Shown piece by piece: positions 1 to 9,391 of a stretch of DNA of 64,000 nt. The DNA is from Sporosarcina thermotolerans (lineage in GTDB: Bacteria; Bacillota; Bacilli; Bacillales_A; Planococcaceae): the NCBI RefSeq assembly GCF_030067815.1, contig NZ_CP125968.1, positions 849,501 through 913,500 of the forward strand, given 5' to 3'. The translations under genes and the position numbers were made by a program. Every line of letters begins with the position of its first letter. Positions within the stretch are counted from its first letter, which is position 1. The notes under the pieces are model-generated. The model was not told the origin of the DNA. It saw nothing but the letters and a program-made list of their open reading frames with translations, and did not search any database.

Positions 1-724
1 AAAAACGAAGGACGACCAGCGAAATGATGACACAGCCTATAATAAAACCGATGGAAAGCAGGGAACTGTTATTCCATACAAATTGTCCGTTCCATACTGC
101 TATGAATAATTGATTCATATGATAGATGGGGTTAAAGTCGGCAATTATTTGCACGAACTTCGGCATCATGTTGATCGGCATTGTGAATCCGCCAGTGAAC
201 ATGACTACTTGAAAGATGACAATCGAAAAGACCAATGCGCCATTCATGCTTGTGAATAGAGAGTAGATTGCTGATGAAATGACGAGCAATGCTGCATTCA
301 AAACAATAAAGACCCCGAATGATAATACGAAATTCAACGGTTGGAATGAAAGATCGTAGGCAATCATTCCGATGAAAAACACTAGGAAATAGCCGATGCT
401 CGTAATGATGATTGATCTTAAAATATTGGAGAGCAGCAAAGTCCTTTTTGGAACAGGCGATAAGTTGATCCGTTTCTCTACTCCTGTCGTCCGGTTCATC
501 ACTTGGTCGAACCCGAATGCGAAAAAGATGACACCGAATGTGATGAGTAAAATGAAGGAAGGGGTGTACGTTTCGGCATAATTAAGATTACCCGCATACA
601 TAACATCTCCGAAAAGTTGCCCCATGAACAAATATGTGACCGGCGGAACGATGATTGTGAACACCATATAGAAAATTTCCCGTGTAAACATGAGCATATC
701 GTACTTCAATTGAGTCGCTAACAT
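1..724 (-). CDS. ABC-2 type transporter permease (partial, 3' end beyond window)
   Basis: Membrane subunit of an ABC exporter. The translation starts MLATQLKYDMLMFTREIFYM and shows about six hydrophobic segments (for example FFAFGF, YFLVFFIGMIAYDL, ALVFSIVIFQVVMFTGGF), typical of ABC-2 permeases such as drug, lantibiotic or polysaccharide exporters. The ATG at 724 has the ribosome site AAGGGG just upstream. It begins 12 nt after the stop of the ATPase gene upstream on the same strand, so the two form one operon and one transporter. The C-terminal end lies beyond the left edge. Substrate cannot be told from sequence. Confidence 0.85.
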   Translation of the reverse strand, partial: MLATQLKYDMLMFTREIFYMVFTIIVPPVTYLFMGQLFGDVMYAGNLNYAETYTPSFILLITFGVIFFAFGFDQVMNRTTGVEKRINLSPVPKRTLLLSNILRSIIITSIGYFLVFFIGMIAYDLSFQPLNFVLSFGVFIVLNAALLVISSAIYSLFTSMNGALVFSIVIFQVVMFTGGFTMPINMMPKFVQIIADFNPIYHMNQLFIAVWNGQFVWNNSSLLSIGFIIGCVIISLVVLRF

Positions 725-735
725 TTAAATTCCCC

Positions 736-1455
736 TTATATAGACACTTTTGATAAGTAAAATTCGTTGATTGATTTATATCCTGTGGAAAGAATCCCTT
801 CCGTCGAATCAAACACTTCGTTGACGCCATCGTTCAAGAGCATCACTTTGTCGCAGTACATTTCGACTTCATCCATATTATGTGTCGTCAAGATGACCGT
901 GCCGCCTGTACGTTTGTTGTAGTCAGCAATATACGTCCAAAGCGTATTGCGCATATGCGGATCAAGACCTGTCGTTGGTTCATCCAAGATAAGCAATTTC
1001 GGTTCGGATAAGAAGGCGATTGCCAAACTGACAATTTGCTTCCATCCGCCTGAAAGCTTATCGAAGTACTTTTTCCGGTGTGGCCCCAATTTGAAATCCG
1101 AGACGATCTGTTCGATATCGACGTTTGAGTTGTAATACGCTTTGAATAGTTTCAGCAACTCGATCACTTTCAGTGTTTTGTAAAACTGTGTCGGCTGCAG
1201 AACCGCTGAAATGTCTTTTCGGATATGTTCCAGCTGGCTTGTAGATAAGGATTGCAATTCCATTTCCAATACTGCGACATTCCCATTGTCATATGGTTTC
1301 AACGTCATTAGTATTTCTAAAAATGTTGATTTACCTGCACCGTTTTTACCGATGACTCCGATGACTTCTCCTGCATTCGCTGTAAAATCAATTCCCCGTA
1401 ACACTTTGTTGTCCCCATACGTCTTTTGCAGATTGCTTACGCGTACAATTTCCAT
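736..1455 (-). CDS. ABC transporter ATP-binding protein
   Basis: Nucleotide-binding subunit pairing with the permease next to it. Over 239 residues it shows Walker A GKNGAGKST, Q-loop, signature LSGGW (an unusual W in place of Q), Walker B LLILDEPTTGLDP and the switch histidine in TTHNMDEVE. The longer open frame could start upstream, but ATG at 1455 (MEIVRVSNLQKTYG) has the site GGAGGG at good spacing and is where the family normally starts. This resembles the NatA/CcmA class that works with ABC-2 permeases. The operon has two genes as far as the window shows. Confidence 0.9.
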   Translation of the reverse strand: MEIVRVSNLQKTYGDNKVLRGIDFTANAGEVIGVIGKNGAGKSTFLEILMTLKPYDNGNVAVLEMELQSLSTSQLEHIRKDISAVLQPTQFYKTLKVIELLKLFKAYYNSNVDIEQIVSDFKLGPHRKKYFDKLSGGWKQIVSLAIAFLSEPKLLILDEPTTGLDPHMRNTLWTYIADYNKRTGGTVILTTHNMDEVEMYCDKVMLLNDGVNEVFDSTEGILSTGYKSINEFYLSKVSI

Positions 1456-1601
1456 TCGTAATCCCTCCGTCGTTGTTCTTTGTACTCTTACTATATCCAG
1501 CCATTCCAAATCAGTCTGCCGCTTTTCGATGACCGGTCGTTTTTCCACGGTCAGTTGCAAAAAAACACCTGTCACTTGCAGCGAGCGTAGCGTCTTTGGA
1601 G

Positions 1602-1685
1602 TTATGCGCGAGTTTGGGAGGATTATGATCGACTTCGGGTGAGTTATGCGCGATTTTGAAAGACTTATGCTTATTTTGGAATCTT
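1602..1685. repeat. Phased intergenic array D0 (keyword TTATGCGCGA, 21-nt period)
   Basis: Four units begin with TTATG at 1602, 1623, 1644 and 1665, an exact 21-nt spacing. The first and third share TTATGCGCGA; the rest of each unit differs. No credible gene is present between the ABC operon and this point (1456-1601). It belongs to the same keyword family as the arrays near 15.6, 41.4, 45.2 and 52.5 kb. Confidence 0.75.
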
Positions 1686-1710
1686 TGGCTCATCACAGGC
1701 AACCGTTTCA

Positions 1711-1865
1711 GGGTCCATTCTTTTGCGTAAGGGCCCATTCTTTCCAGTTCAAGGTCCATTCTTTTGCGCAAGGGACCGTTCTTCCGGTTCAAGGTCCATT
1801 CTTTTGCGCAAGGGCCCATTCTTTCCAGTTCAAGGTCCATTCTTTTGCGCAAGGGACCGTTCTTC
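1711..1865. repeat. Phased intergenic array A, left half (keyword CCATTCTTT)
   Basis: Eight units with the keyword CCATTCTT or CCGTTCTT start at 1715, 1735, 1756, 1776, 1796, 1816, 1837 and 1857 (steps of 20-21 nt). Two unit types alternate, one with TTGCGCAAGG and the other with CCAGTTCAAGG after the keyword. Open frames across the array are artefacts of the repeat. The array continues at 3381 after the inserted IS element. Confidence 0.85.
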
Positions 1866-1961
1866 GATTAAGTCCATATAATTGTGTAAATAGGAAAAGG
1901 CCTTTTCCATCCCTTGTGATAAAATGTTTTCAACCACGATAAACATTTGGAGGAATGGAAA

Positions 1962-3142
1962 ATGGCCCAACTTAATTTTAACCTAAATATGGATATTTTA
2001 AAAGACTCTGTAATGAATTCAAACATTGATGCTGTGGTCAAATCCACAATCGTTTTAGTGCTAAACGAATACATGGAAATGGAGCGGGATGAGTACTTAA
2101 AGGCCGCTTCCTATGAGCGTTCTGTCGATCGGATTGATTATCGCAACGGTTACTACGAGCGCGATTTAACCATGAGTATCGGAAAGATTACATTGAAGGT
2201 TCCTCGAACACGCCAAGGTGATTTCGCGCCCTCGGTCTTTGAAAGATACGCGCACGGTGTGATCAGGCTCTTGTCCTTTCAATGCTTGAAATGGTTGTGA
2301 ATGGCGTATCGACATGAAAGGTCACAAAGATAGTGGAACAGCTGTGTGGTAAGAGCGTTTCAAAATCCTTCGTCTCTTCCTTAACGGCGAAATTAGATCC
2401 TGTCGTCAACGAATGGGCAAACCGACCTTTAAATACAACCTACTTTCCTTATTTGTTTGTGGATGCCATGTACATCAAAGTCAGGGAGCACAACCGTGTA
2501 GTTTCCAAAGCTGTCTACCTCGCCCTTGGAGTTGACAAAGAGGGTCGCCGAGAAATTCTTGGTTTGAAAGTGGATCATAATGAAAGTTTCAAGAGTTGGT
2601 CTGCTTTTTTCCAACACCTTATTTCAAGAGGTCTTCAATCACCTAAACTGGTCGTCTCCGATGCCCACGAAGGTCTTAAAAAGGCGATTCAACAAGATTT
2701 CGTCGGTACTTCTTGGCAGCGATGCAATGTTCATTTCAAACGCAATATTGTCGACGCCTTTCCAAAGAAGGACAACCAGGAGGCGATTAGCCTTCTAAAA
2801 AGCATATTTGCCGCAGAAGATATGGATACTTTAAGGAATCTGAAAGAGCTTTTCTTTGAAAAGTACGAAGGCAATTCAAAGTACCAAAAGGCATTGGGAA
2901 TACTCGATGAGGGCTTTGAGGATTCTATTCAATATATGAATTTTCCGATCGCCCATCGAAAGTCTATAAGAAGTACAAATGGCGTGGAAAGGCTAAATGG
3001 GGAGATTCGTAGGAGAGAACGTGTAATTCGTATCTTTCCGAACACCCAGTCCGCCTTCAGATTGATCGGCGCCGTACTCATCAGTTATGTAGATGGAAAC
3101 AAATACTGGAATAAAAGATTGTTTGCAGATAAAAAGTCGTAA
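1962..3142 (+). pseudogene. IS256-family (MULE-type) transposase, frameshifted and with a premature stop
   Basis: The N-terminal part (MAQLNFNLNMDILKDSVM, then the YYERDLTMSIGKITLKVPRTR region typical of the family) runs to about 2250. A frameshift near 2251-2260 moves the frame, and an in-frame TGA at 2315-2317 stands where the family has an arginine codon (CGA to TGA). The frame then stays open to 3142, carrying the catalytic core (LFVDAMYIKVRE, VVSDAHEGLKKAI, RSTNGVERLNGEIRRRERVI), so the DDE acidic residues remain visible. Two separate lesions make real inactivation more likely here than sequencing error. The start is ATG at 1962 after GGAGGAATGGAAA. Confidence 0.85.
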
Positions 3143-3161
3143 GACTTAATTGATCATCAAG

Positions 3162-3270
3162 CAACTTGACTTGGAGCCTCTGCGGGCATGAGTCCCAAGC
3201 CAGGAAACCCGGCCGATGGGGCTGGCTTTTCCCGCCAAGGCTATCATGCCCGCCTCTCCAAGTAAAGTTG
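3162..3270. other. Long imperfect hairpin inside the IS 3' region
   Basis: CAACTTGACTTGGAG then GCGGGCATGA (3162-3191) pairs with the reverse complement of TCATGCCCGC then CTCCAAGTAAAGTTG (3244-3270). An inner stem AAGCCAG/CTGGCTT sits between the arms. The hairpin lies 20 nt after the transposase stop and has no U-tract, so it is not an ordinary terminator. It may protect against read-through or act as a structured RNA; function unknown. Confidence 0.7.
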
Positions 3271-3380
3271 CGAGCAGTTAACTCGTAGGCGTATCCAGTA
3301 TTGCCAAATATATTTATGTCTTAAAAAGAGATGAACGAAAACATTGAAAAGGGAATTTACACAAGATTAAGGACTTGACT

Positions 3381-3543
3381 CGTTCTTCCCGGTTCAAGGT
3401 CCATTCTTTTGCGCAAGGGCCCATTCTTTCCGGTTCAAGGTCCATTCTTTTGCGTAAGGGCCCATTCTTTCCAGTTCAAGGTCCATTCTTTTGCGCAAGG
3501 GACCGTTCTTCCCCTTTTAGGGTCCATTCTTTCGCACAAGGGC
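3381..3543. repeat. Phased intergenic array A, right half
   Basis: This continues array A after the IS. Keyword units start at 3401, 3421, 3442, 3462, 3483, 3503 and 3524, steps of 20-21 nt, plus the unit cut by the insertion at 3381. With the left half the original array had about 16 units. From 3544 to the VanW start only the ribosome site GGAGGTGGG is notable. Confidence 0.85.
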
Positions 3544-3603
3544 CTAATAATGAAGGAGAAAGAAGAAAGTTTGTTGAATTAGGATGGAATAGGAGGTGGG
3601 TGT

Positions 3604-4425
3604 GTGGTTTCATTAAAACCGATTAAAAGAAGCAAATTGCGGATATTTGCGGGGAAGAAAGTATATCGACTGAAACGCTATGGCGAATGGCTGTTTGACG
3701 GAAAACGGTATGCCCGTAAACGTCTTGATGAAAAACTTCCTTATGTAGTAAAGAAACATCGAACCCCATTGCTAAGGCAACTGAAAGACGTAGATATGCA
3801 GCTGCAAAAGAATAAAATAACGAATCTCAAGATTGCCTCAAAACGGTTGCATAAAATTGTCATCGAACCGGGAGAAACCTTTTCATATTGGCGTTTGATC
3901 GGCAATACAACGAAACGGAAAGGGTATGTCGACGGAATGATTCTCCATTATGGAAAGGTGACCGTTGGGACTGGCGGGGGGCTTTGTCAGATGTCGAACC
4001 TTATCTATTGGATTACATTGCATACACCGTTGACAGTAACGGAGCGATATCGACACAGTTACGATGTCTTCCCTGATTCGAACAGAAGTCAGCCATTCGG
4101 TAGCGGGGCAACCTGTGCTTATAATTATTTAGATTTGCAAATAAAGAACGAGACACAAACCCCATTTCAACTGGTCGTTTATTTGACGGACTCGCATCTT
4201 ACCGGGGAATGGCATTCGACAGTGCCTCCGACTCGAACATATGAAATATACGAGAAAGAGCATCATTTTACACGGGAATTATGGGGTGGCTATGTGCGTC
4301 ATAACTCGATTCATCGAAAAGTGTACGACGTTGATGGCAACCAGGTTGATGATGAATTTGTAACGGAAAATCATGCGATAACGATGTATGAACCATTTCT
4401 CACATATGAGGGGGATACGGAATGA
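3604..4425 (+). CDS. VanW family protein
   Basis: A 273-residue protein with the VanW core: EPGETFSYWRLIGNTTKRKG (about residues 91-110) and GTGGGLCQMSNLIYW (about 124-138). VanW-like proteins are named after a gene of glycopeptide-resistance clusters; their biochemical role is unknown and no other van gene is near. GTG at 3604 follows GGAGGTG at normal spacing. The next gene overlaps by 4 nt (ATGA), so the two are translationally coupled. No signal peptide is obvious; the N-terminus is rich in lysine and arginine. Confidence 0.85.
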   Translation: MVSLKPIKRSKLRIFAGKKVYRLKRYGEWLFDGKRYARKRLDEKLPYVVKKHRTPLLRQLKDVDMQLQKNKITNLKIASKRLHKIVIEPGETFSYWRLIGNTTKRKGYVDGMILHYGKVTVGTGGGLCQMSNLIYWITLHTPLTVTERYRHSYDVFPDSNRSQPFGSGATCAYNYLDLQIKNETQTPFQLVVYLTDSHLTGEWHSTVPPTRTYEIYEKEHHFTRELWGGYVRHNSIHRKVYDVDGNQVDDEFVTENHAITMYEPFLTYEGDTE

Positions 4426-4946
4426 TTGTGATGATCAATGGGGCTTTCGGGGTTGGAAAGACGTCAGTAGCAAATAAATTGCTACAAAAGCTTGACGGAG
4501 CGATGCTGTTTGATCCGGAAGAGGTCGGATACATGCTTAGGCATATCATACCGGAAGATGAGAAATTGGAACACGAGCGAACTGGAGATTTTCAGGACTT
4601 GGATATGTGGAAACCGTTGACGGTCGAGGTGGCAAAACAACTTCGAGAAACATATGGCAAGGATTTGATCGTGCCGATGACGATTTATACAAAAGAGTAT
4701 TTCGATACAATTCACAGTGGATTTCTGCAAATTGATCCGGAAACCTATCATTTCTGCTTGACCGCAAAAAAGGAAACGATTCATGATCGACTTATTGAAC
4801 GCGGTGAAGAGGAAGGCAATTGGTGCTTTGCGCAAACGGATAAATGCCTTGAGGGATTTAAGAATCCATGCTTAGGCCAATTTATATCGACCGATGATGC
4901 AAGTATTGAAGAGATTGCGAAATTCATTTGCAAAGAAATTGGGTAA
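4422..4946 (+). CDS. tmrB: TmrB-like P-loop ATP-binding protein
   Basis: A 174-residue kinase-like protein with P-loop GAFGVGKTS near the N-terminus, the block LIVPMTIYTKEYF around residue 88, KETIHDRLIERGE, and QTDKCLEG. These blocks match B. subtilis TmrB, the ATP-binding protein that gives tunicamycin resistance. This one is about 20 residues shorter at the C-terminus. It overlaps vanW by ATGA, pointing to a shared role with envelope-targeting compounds, which is inference. Resistance in this organism cannot be assumed from sequence. Confidence 0.78.
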   Translation: MIVMINGAFGVGKTSVANKLLQKLDGAMLFDPEEVGYMLRHIIPEDEKLEHERTGDFQDLDMWKPLTVEVAKQLRETYGKDLIVPMTIYTKEYFDTIHSGFLQIDPETYHFCLTAKKETIHDRLIERGEEEGNWCFAQTDKCLEGFKNPCLGQFISTDDASIEEIAKFICKEIG

Positions 4947-5109
4947 GGAGAAAGATGAATTTGAAACACTGAGCTACGACGAAGAACTGAAGCATGAAAG
5001 GTATTCACTGTTCTGATCTTCCGCAATCTTAACAAACATTTTACATCATACTTTTTCCCTATGACCTATAATCGGAATGGATGATAGATCATTAAGGGGA
5101 TGCTTACAG

Positions 5110-6804
5110 TTGAAAATGACAGTAGGAAAAAAGTTGTGGGTTGGTTTTTTAGCGATTTTATCAATAGTTCTGTTAGTCGGAGCATCCGGATTATGGGCTC
5201 TATACAAATTAGATGGAGAGTACCGTTATTTAATTGACGATAAAATTAAAAATGTCATGTTGCTGGAACAATTATTATCAGCCCAACATGCTGATGCGAA
5301 ATACATCCGAGGCTACATTATTTACAAAGAACAATCCTATGTAGAACAACGAGAAGAAATTATGGATGTTATTAAGGACAAGATAAAAACGTTAGATAAA
5401 TCGATACATACAGCAGCCGACCTTAAGATTATGAAAGAAGTGAAAGAAACATCCAAAAGTGCAGAACAAATAAGTGAACTGATTATACGGGATGTACAGG
5501 CAGGAAATATGGAAAGCGCGATGGACTTGGCGAATGAAGTTTCGTTTTATCAGCAGGAGGTTTCGACAAATCTTCAGCAGCTTATTCATCATCAAGAAAC
5601 GGAACAGAGAAATTCTGAAGAACAGCTACAAACCGTGTTGAAATGGATATATGTACTTATCGGTAGCTTAATCGGAGCTGCGGTCTTGATAAGCATCGTG
5701 ATTGCCCGAATCATTAGCCGCAGTATAGCACGGCCAGTCAGGAAGATGACTGCTTCCCTTGAACATCTCGCAAACGGAGATTTTACAGCTGGGCCAATTA
5801 CTGTCCGAAACAAAGATGAAATCGGGGAAATGGCTGATGCGCTGAATGGAATGACGGAAGACTTAAGGAGAATTCTGAAGACCGTCAAAGTATCTGCTAT
5901 TCAGCTTGCTAACCACGCGGAGGAATTATCCGCAAGCTCGGAGGAGAGCCTTGCTGCCTCAGAAACCGTTGCCGCTATAACTGAACGTAATTTGATGGCA
6001 AGTGATGTCCAAGTAACGAAAGTGAATGAATCTAATCTTACATTGAATGAAATGCTAATAGGAATTGCACAAATCAGCGATGATAATGAAAGAATGCAGA
6101 ATGCTTCAACAGAGGTTGCGGGCCTCATCACAGATGGAGCATCACAGTTAAAAGAAGCGACAGATCAAATGAGTAAAATTAGCACGTCCATTCAGAAGTC
6201 ATCCAACACAATCGGTCAACTGGCGACCCACTCGGAAAAAATCCGCGAAGTGACGTCGGTTATTACGAAAATGGCAGAGCAGACGAACTTATTAGCACTG
6301 AATGCGGCAATTGAAGCTGCACGAGCGGGTGAACATGGCAAAGGATTTGCAGTAGTAGCAAAAGAGGTTCGCCATCTTGCAGACCAATCGAAACAGTCGG
6401 CGGCACATATTGGCCGAATGATTGATGAGATGGTGCAAAACGTCGAAAGAACGATTATAACAGCAGAAGAGGGTTATTTTTTTGTTGCCAAAGGAAGGGA
6501 ACTGTCGGAAAGAACAGGTTATGTGTTTCAGCAGATTGAAAGTGCAACAGGAATGATGAACGGTGCAATGAGTGCTGTCTCAACAACTATTAAGGAAGTC
6601 CGGTCAATGACGGACATCATATCTGCTGAATCGTTAGGCGTACAAAACCTCGCGTTGCAAACACTAACGGAAGCCCAATCGGCAAGTGCAGCAACGGAGG
6701 AGCAGCTATCCGCGAATTCGGAAATTTCCATGAGCGCACAGACGTTGGCCGCCCTTGCAGATCGTCTTCTTGGAGATGTGAATCGATTTAAGATAGCTGA
6801 CTAA
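5110..6804 (+). CDS. Methyl-accepting chemotaxis protein
   Basis: Transmembrane chemoreceptor of about 564 residues. Order: membrane segment ([23 protein letters not shown]), extracellular four-helix-type sensor (about 30-185), second membrane segment ([21 protein letters not shown]), HAMP linker ([18 protein letters not shown]), and the signalling hairpin with [23 protein letters not shown] at 5110 sits 10 nt after AAGGGG; an ATG at 5116 or the upstream ATG at 5077 are alternatives, the last lacking a ribosome site. It stands alone, as many receptors do. Ligand unknown. The 4947-5109 spacer holds nothing recognisable. Confidence 0.92.
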   Translation: MKMTVGKKLWVGFLAILSIVLLVGASGLWALYKLDGEYRYLIDDKIKNVMLLEQLLSAQHADAKYIRGYIIYKEQSYVEQREEIMDVIKDKIKTLDKSIHTAADLKIMKEVKETSKSAEQISELIIRDVQAGNMESAMDLANEVSFYQQEVSTNLQQLIHHQETEQRNSEEQLQTVLKWIYVLIGSLIGAAVLISIVIARIISRSIARPVRKMTASLEHLANGDFTAGPITVRNKDEIGEMADALNGMTEDLRRILKTVKVSAIQLANHAEELSASSEESLAASETVAAITERNLMASDVQVTKVNESNLTLNEMLIGIAQISDDNERMQNASTEVAGLITDGASQLKEATDQMSKISTSIQKSSNTIGQLATHSEKIREVTSVITKMAEQTNLLALNAAIEAARAGEHGKGFAVVAKEVRHLADQSKQSAAHIGRMIDEMVQNVERTIITAEEGYFFVAKGRELSERTGYVFQQIESATGMMNGAMSAVSTTIKEVRSMTDIISAESLGVQNLALQTLTEAQSASAATEEQLSANSEISMSAQTLAALADRLLGDVNRFKIAD

Positions 6805-6826
6805 TGGATTATTGGGGGATTTAAAG

Positions 6827-7451
6827 ATGAAAGCAATTATATTTGATTTTGATGGGACATTGGCGAATACATTACCAATTTGTTATTACGCATTTCAAAG
6901 TGTCTTTAAGGAATACGATAATAGAGAAATTACGCCAAGCGAGATTATAGAAATGTTTGGTCCTTCAGAAGTTGGCATTCTTAGAAAGAATCTTTTAAGC
7001 GCCCGTAAAGACGAGGCGATCGAGTATTTCTACCAACAATATGCGCGGTTTCATAAAGACTTAGTGATAGCTAATAAAGATATACACAAAATAGTGACCT
7101 TACTAAAAGAGATGGATATAAAGTTGGGTATTTTCACAGGAAAGGCAAAAAGAAGCTTAGACATCTCCTTGGAAAAATTAGATATGGAAGGGTTGTTCGA
7201 TTTTAATAACAGGTGATGATGTAAGTAAGCCTAAACCTGATCCGGAAGGGCTTGTGAAAGCCTTATCTTTACTAAAAGTGGAAAGTTCTGAAGCAATCTT
7301 CGTTGGAGATAGCGATGCGGATATAATTGCCGGAGTGCAAGCTAATGTATTTACAATTGGTGTACAGTGGCTACCTGAATATCAAACTGCAACATTTAGT
7401 GAACAACCAAATTTGCTAATAAGTAGCGTTACGGAATTGAGAATTACGTAA
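6827..7451 (+). CDS. HAD-family hydrolase (frameshifted near 7203)
   Basis: Phosphatase of the haloacid dehalogenase superfamily, similar in layout to phosphoglycolate phosphatase. Motif I is IIFDFDGTLAN with the nucleophile Asp, motif II is LGIFTGK, and motif III/IV in the second frame is SKPKPDPEG then IFVGDSDADIIAG. A net shift of +1 (or -2) around 7203 splits it into two frames; both halves are intact in their frames. ATG at 6827 has GGGGG eight nt upstream. The Nudix gene follows 13 nt later, so the two are probably co-transcribed. Confidence 0.82.
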
Positions 7452-7464
7452 AGGCAGGAGTCAG

Positions 7465-8082
7465 ATGAGTACACAATGGTTGAATTGGGCAAAAAGAATT
7501 CAGGCATTGTCTCAGTCTGGGTTAGCTTTTTCAAAGGATATTTATGATATAGAACGTTATGAGGAGTTACGCAAAATCAGCGTAGAGATAATGGCGGAAT
7601 ACACCAATCTTGAAATGAACAAAATTGAAGGCTTGTTTACGAATGAAACAGGTTATCAAACTCCAAAAGTAGATGTTCGAGGTGTCGTATTTATAAATGA
7701 TCAAATCTTAATGGTGAAAGAAAATATAGATGATAAATGGGCTTTGCCGGGTGGATTTTGCGACATTGAATTATCTCCTACTGAGAATGTAGTAAAGGAG
7801 ATTAAAGAGGAATCTGGATATGATGTAATTCCAGTAAAAGTTATTGCCTTATTAGATAAAAACAAGCACCCTCATCCCCCGGAACCATACCATTACTATA
7901 AGATTTTCATTTTGTGTGAAATTATTGGAGGTGGTCCTGCTGTGGGACCGGAAACGAACCAAGTTGAGTTCTTTTCTAAGAACAATTTACCTCCGCTTTC
8001 TAAAAATCGAAATACCGAGTCCCAGATTACAACTATGTTTGAATTTTTACGGAATCCTCATAAGGAAATGGTTTTTGATTGA
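7465..8082 (+). CDS. Nudix hydrolase with N-terminal Nudix_hydro_N-type domain
   Basis: 205 residues: a helical N-terminal domain (WAKRIQALSQSGLAFSKD) and a C-terminal Nudix fold whose box reads GGFCDIELSPTENVVKEIKE followed by ESGYD. The box departs from the textbook G-x5-E-x7-RE spacing in the same way as B. subtilis YjhB-like proteins. It would hydrolyse a nucleoside diphosphate derivative, possibly ADP-ribose-like; substrate unproven. The start ATG follows GGCAGGAG. It is downstream of the HAD phosphatase. Confidence 0.85.
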   Translation: MSTQWLNWAKRIQALSQSGLAFSKDIYDIERYEELRKISVEIMAEYTNLEMNKIEGLFTNETGYQTPKVDVRGVVFINDQILMVKENIDDKWALPGGFCDIELSPTENVVKEIKEESGYDVIPVKVIALLDKNKHPHPPEPYHYYKIFILCEIIGGGPAVGPETNQVEFFSKNNLPPLSKNRNTESQITTMFEFLRNPHKEMVFD

Positions 8083-8201
8083 TATCATTCCACCACCGGT
8101 AGAATTCTCGTATTCAACCAATAGTTGATAGGCTGTAAGATGCCAATATGCTACGCTGAAGTTAACAGTGCGCGCTGATACTTATTGGGGAGGTTGTTTG
8201 G

Positions 8202-9296
8202 ATGTTGGATACAAGAAAGATCGGGAGTTATATTTCAAAGCTTCGAAAAGAGCAGGATTGGACACAAATGGAGATGGCGGATCGGTTGAATGTGAGTCAT
8301 CAGGCCGTTTCTAAGTGGGAACGGGGAGAATCGATGCCGGATTTAGGGACATTGATGAACATCGGCCAGGCTTTTGGAGTGTCGGTGGATGAGTTGATGA
8401 ATGGGGGTACCGGGCAGGAAGATTCGGTATACGTCCATAATCTTGGTCGGATCATGAAGGGGTTTTCTGAGGAGCGTCGGGAAGAAGTTGCGGAAATGAT
8501 CAATACGGGCGAAGCGGAAATGGATGAATTAATTGAAGTAGCGCCTTTATTGAAAGCGAGTGAATTGGCTGCAGTGACAGAGCGAGTCGATAAAAGCTTG
8601 TTCAATCAGGATATGATATTGAGGCTCGCGCCTTTTGTTGAAACAGAAATGTTAGATGCCCTGGTACTACAGGCGGCTGAGGAAAGTGTTGAAATTGAAC
8701 TGATCGGGAAACTGGCTCCGTTTATCAGTAGTGACGCGTTGGGGAAATTGTTGGACAAGGCCGTTACGGATGGTGTGGATTTTAATGCCATAGTTCGGCT
8801 GGCTCCGTTTGTGAGAAAAGAGTCATTGGATAGACTTGCGCTACAGGCAATGGAGGATGGCGTTGAGTTGGAGCAGATTGGAAAACTGGCGCCTTTTGTT
8901 AGCAGAGAAGCATTAGGGAATTTAATAGACAAGGCCATTACTGATAACTTGGATTATGATGCAGTTATCAAGCTTGCGCCGTTTATTGGAAGAGAACGTG
9001 TAGATAAATTGATTGAGCGGGCTGTAAGTGAGGATTTGGAATGGACATTTGTCATTAGATTGGCTCCGTTTTGTAGCCGTACAATGTTGAATCGATTGGC
9101 GGAACAAGTGAAAGAGGGAGAGTTGGATTCAAGTCGCCTAAAATCCCTTGCGCCTTTCATTGACAGAGAAGTTTTAAGCAGGATTGTGGATCGGATGGAT
9201 ATGAGTAAGTTTGCCCCGGAAACTATTGCGGAATTAGCGCCGTTTGTAGATAAAGGGACGTTGAGTAGATGGATTCAAAGTTTGTTGGTGAAGTAA
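8202..9296 (+). CDS. XRE-type HTH regulator with nine LAPF helical repeats
   Basis: Residues 1-65 form a Cro/C1-type helix-turn-helix (WTQMEMADRLNVSHQAVSKW). After a linker, residues from about 110 to the end consist of nine repeats of 29 residues centred on LAPF (KLAPFVSREALGNLIDKAIT and similar). Alternate repeats resemble each other more closely, suggesting a 58-residue duplicated unit. The pattern suggests a superhelical array of HEAT/Arm type that could bind a partner or ligand. ATG at 8202 has GGGGAGG upstream. Transcription ends at the terminator at 9304. Target genes unknown. The 8083-8201 spacer is otherwise empty. Confidence 0.85.
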   Translation: MLDTRKIGSYISKLRKEQDWTQMEMADRLNVSHQAVSKWERGESMPDLGTLMNIGQAFGVSVDELMNGGTGQEDSVYVHNLGRIMKGFSEERREEVAEMINTGEAEMDELIEVAPLLKASELAAVTERVDKSLFNQDMILRLAPFVETEMLDALVLQAAEESVEIELIGKLAPFISSDALGKLLDKAVTDGVDFNAIVRLAPFVRKESLDRLALQAMEDGVELEQIGKLAPFVSREALGNLIDKAITDNLDYDAVIKLAPFIGRERVDKLIERAVSEDLEWTFVIRLAPFCSRTMLNRLAEQVKEGELDSSRLKSLAPFIDREVLSRIVDRMDMSKFAPETIAELAPFVDKGTLSRWIQSLLVK

Positions 9297-9303
9297 AAGG
9301 GGA

Positions 9304-9334
9304 AGCAGCACTGTAAAATCGGTGCTGTTTTTTT
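9304..9334 (+). terminator. Rho-independent terminator after the LAPF regulator
   Basis: CAGCAC (9306-9311) pairs with GTGCTG (9322-9327), followed by seven T. Confidence 0.85.
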
Positions 9335-9391
9335 ATTGCATTAAGGATTACTGCTCAATTGTGAATTGTCCGGCAGTAAGGAACGTGTGTA

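Larger units (their letters stand above)
1866..3380 (+). mobile_element. IS256-family insertion sequence with 8-bp target duplication
   Basis: The element is 1515 bp. Its ends are related inverted repeats: the left reads GATTAAGTCC then TTGTGTAAAT, and the right end in reverse reads AGTCAAGTCC then TTGTGTAAAT. It is flanked by the direct repeat CGTTCTTC at 1858-1865 and 3381-3388, the expected 8-9 bp target duplication for this family. The target was one unit of repeat array A, and joining the flanks restores the array phase. The transposase is broken, so the copy is not autonomous. Confidence 0.88.

Noticed and set aside
588-830. Minus-strand frame overlapping the ABC genes
   Set aside because: Lies across the ends of two clear genes in another frame.
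1511-1852. Open frames of repeated amino acids across array A (for example RKRMDLELERMG)
   Set aside because: They are reading of the 20-21 nt repeat, change frame with unit length and have no ribosome site.
4947-5109. Sigma-D promoter for the chemoreceptor
   Set aside because: No good TAAA...CCGATAT match was found.
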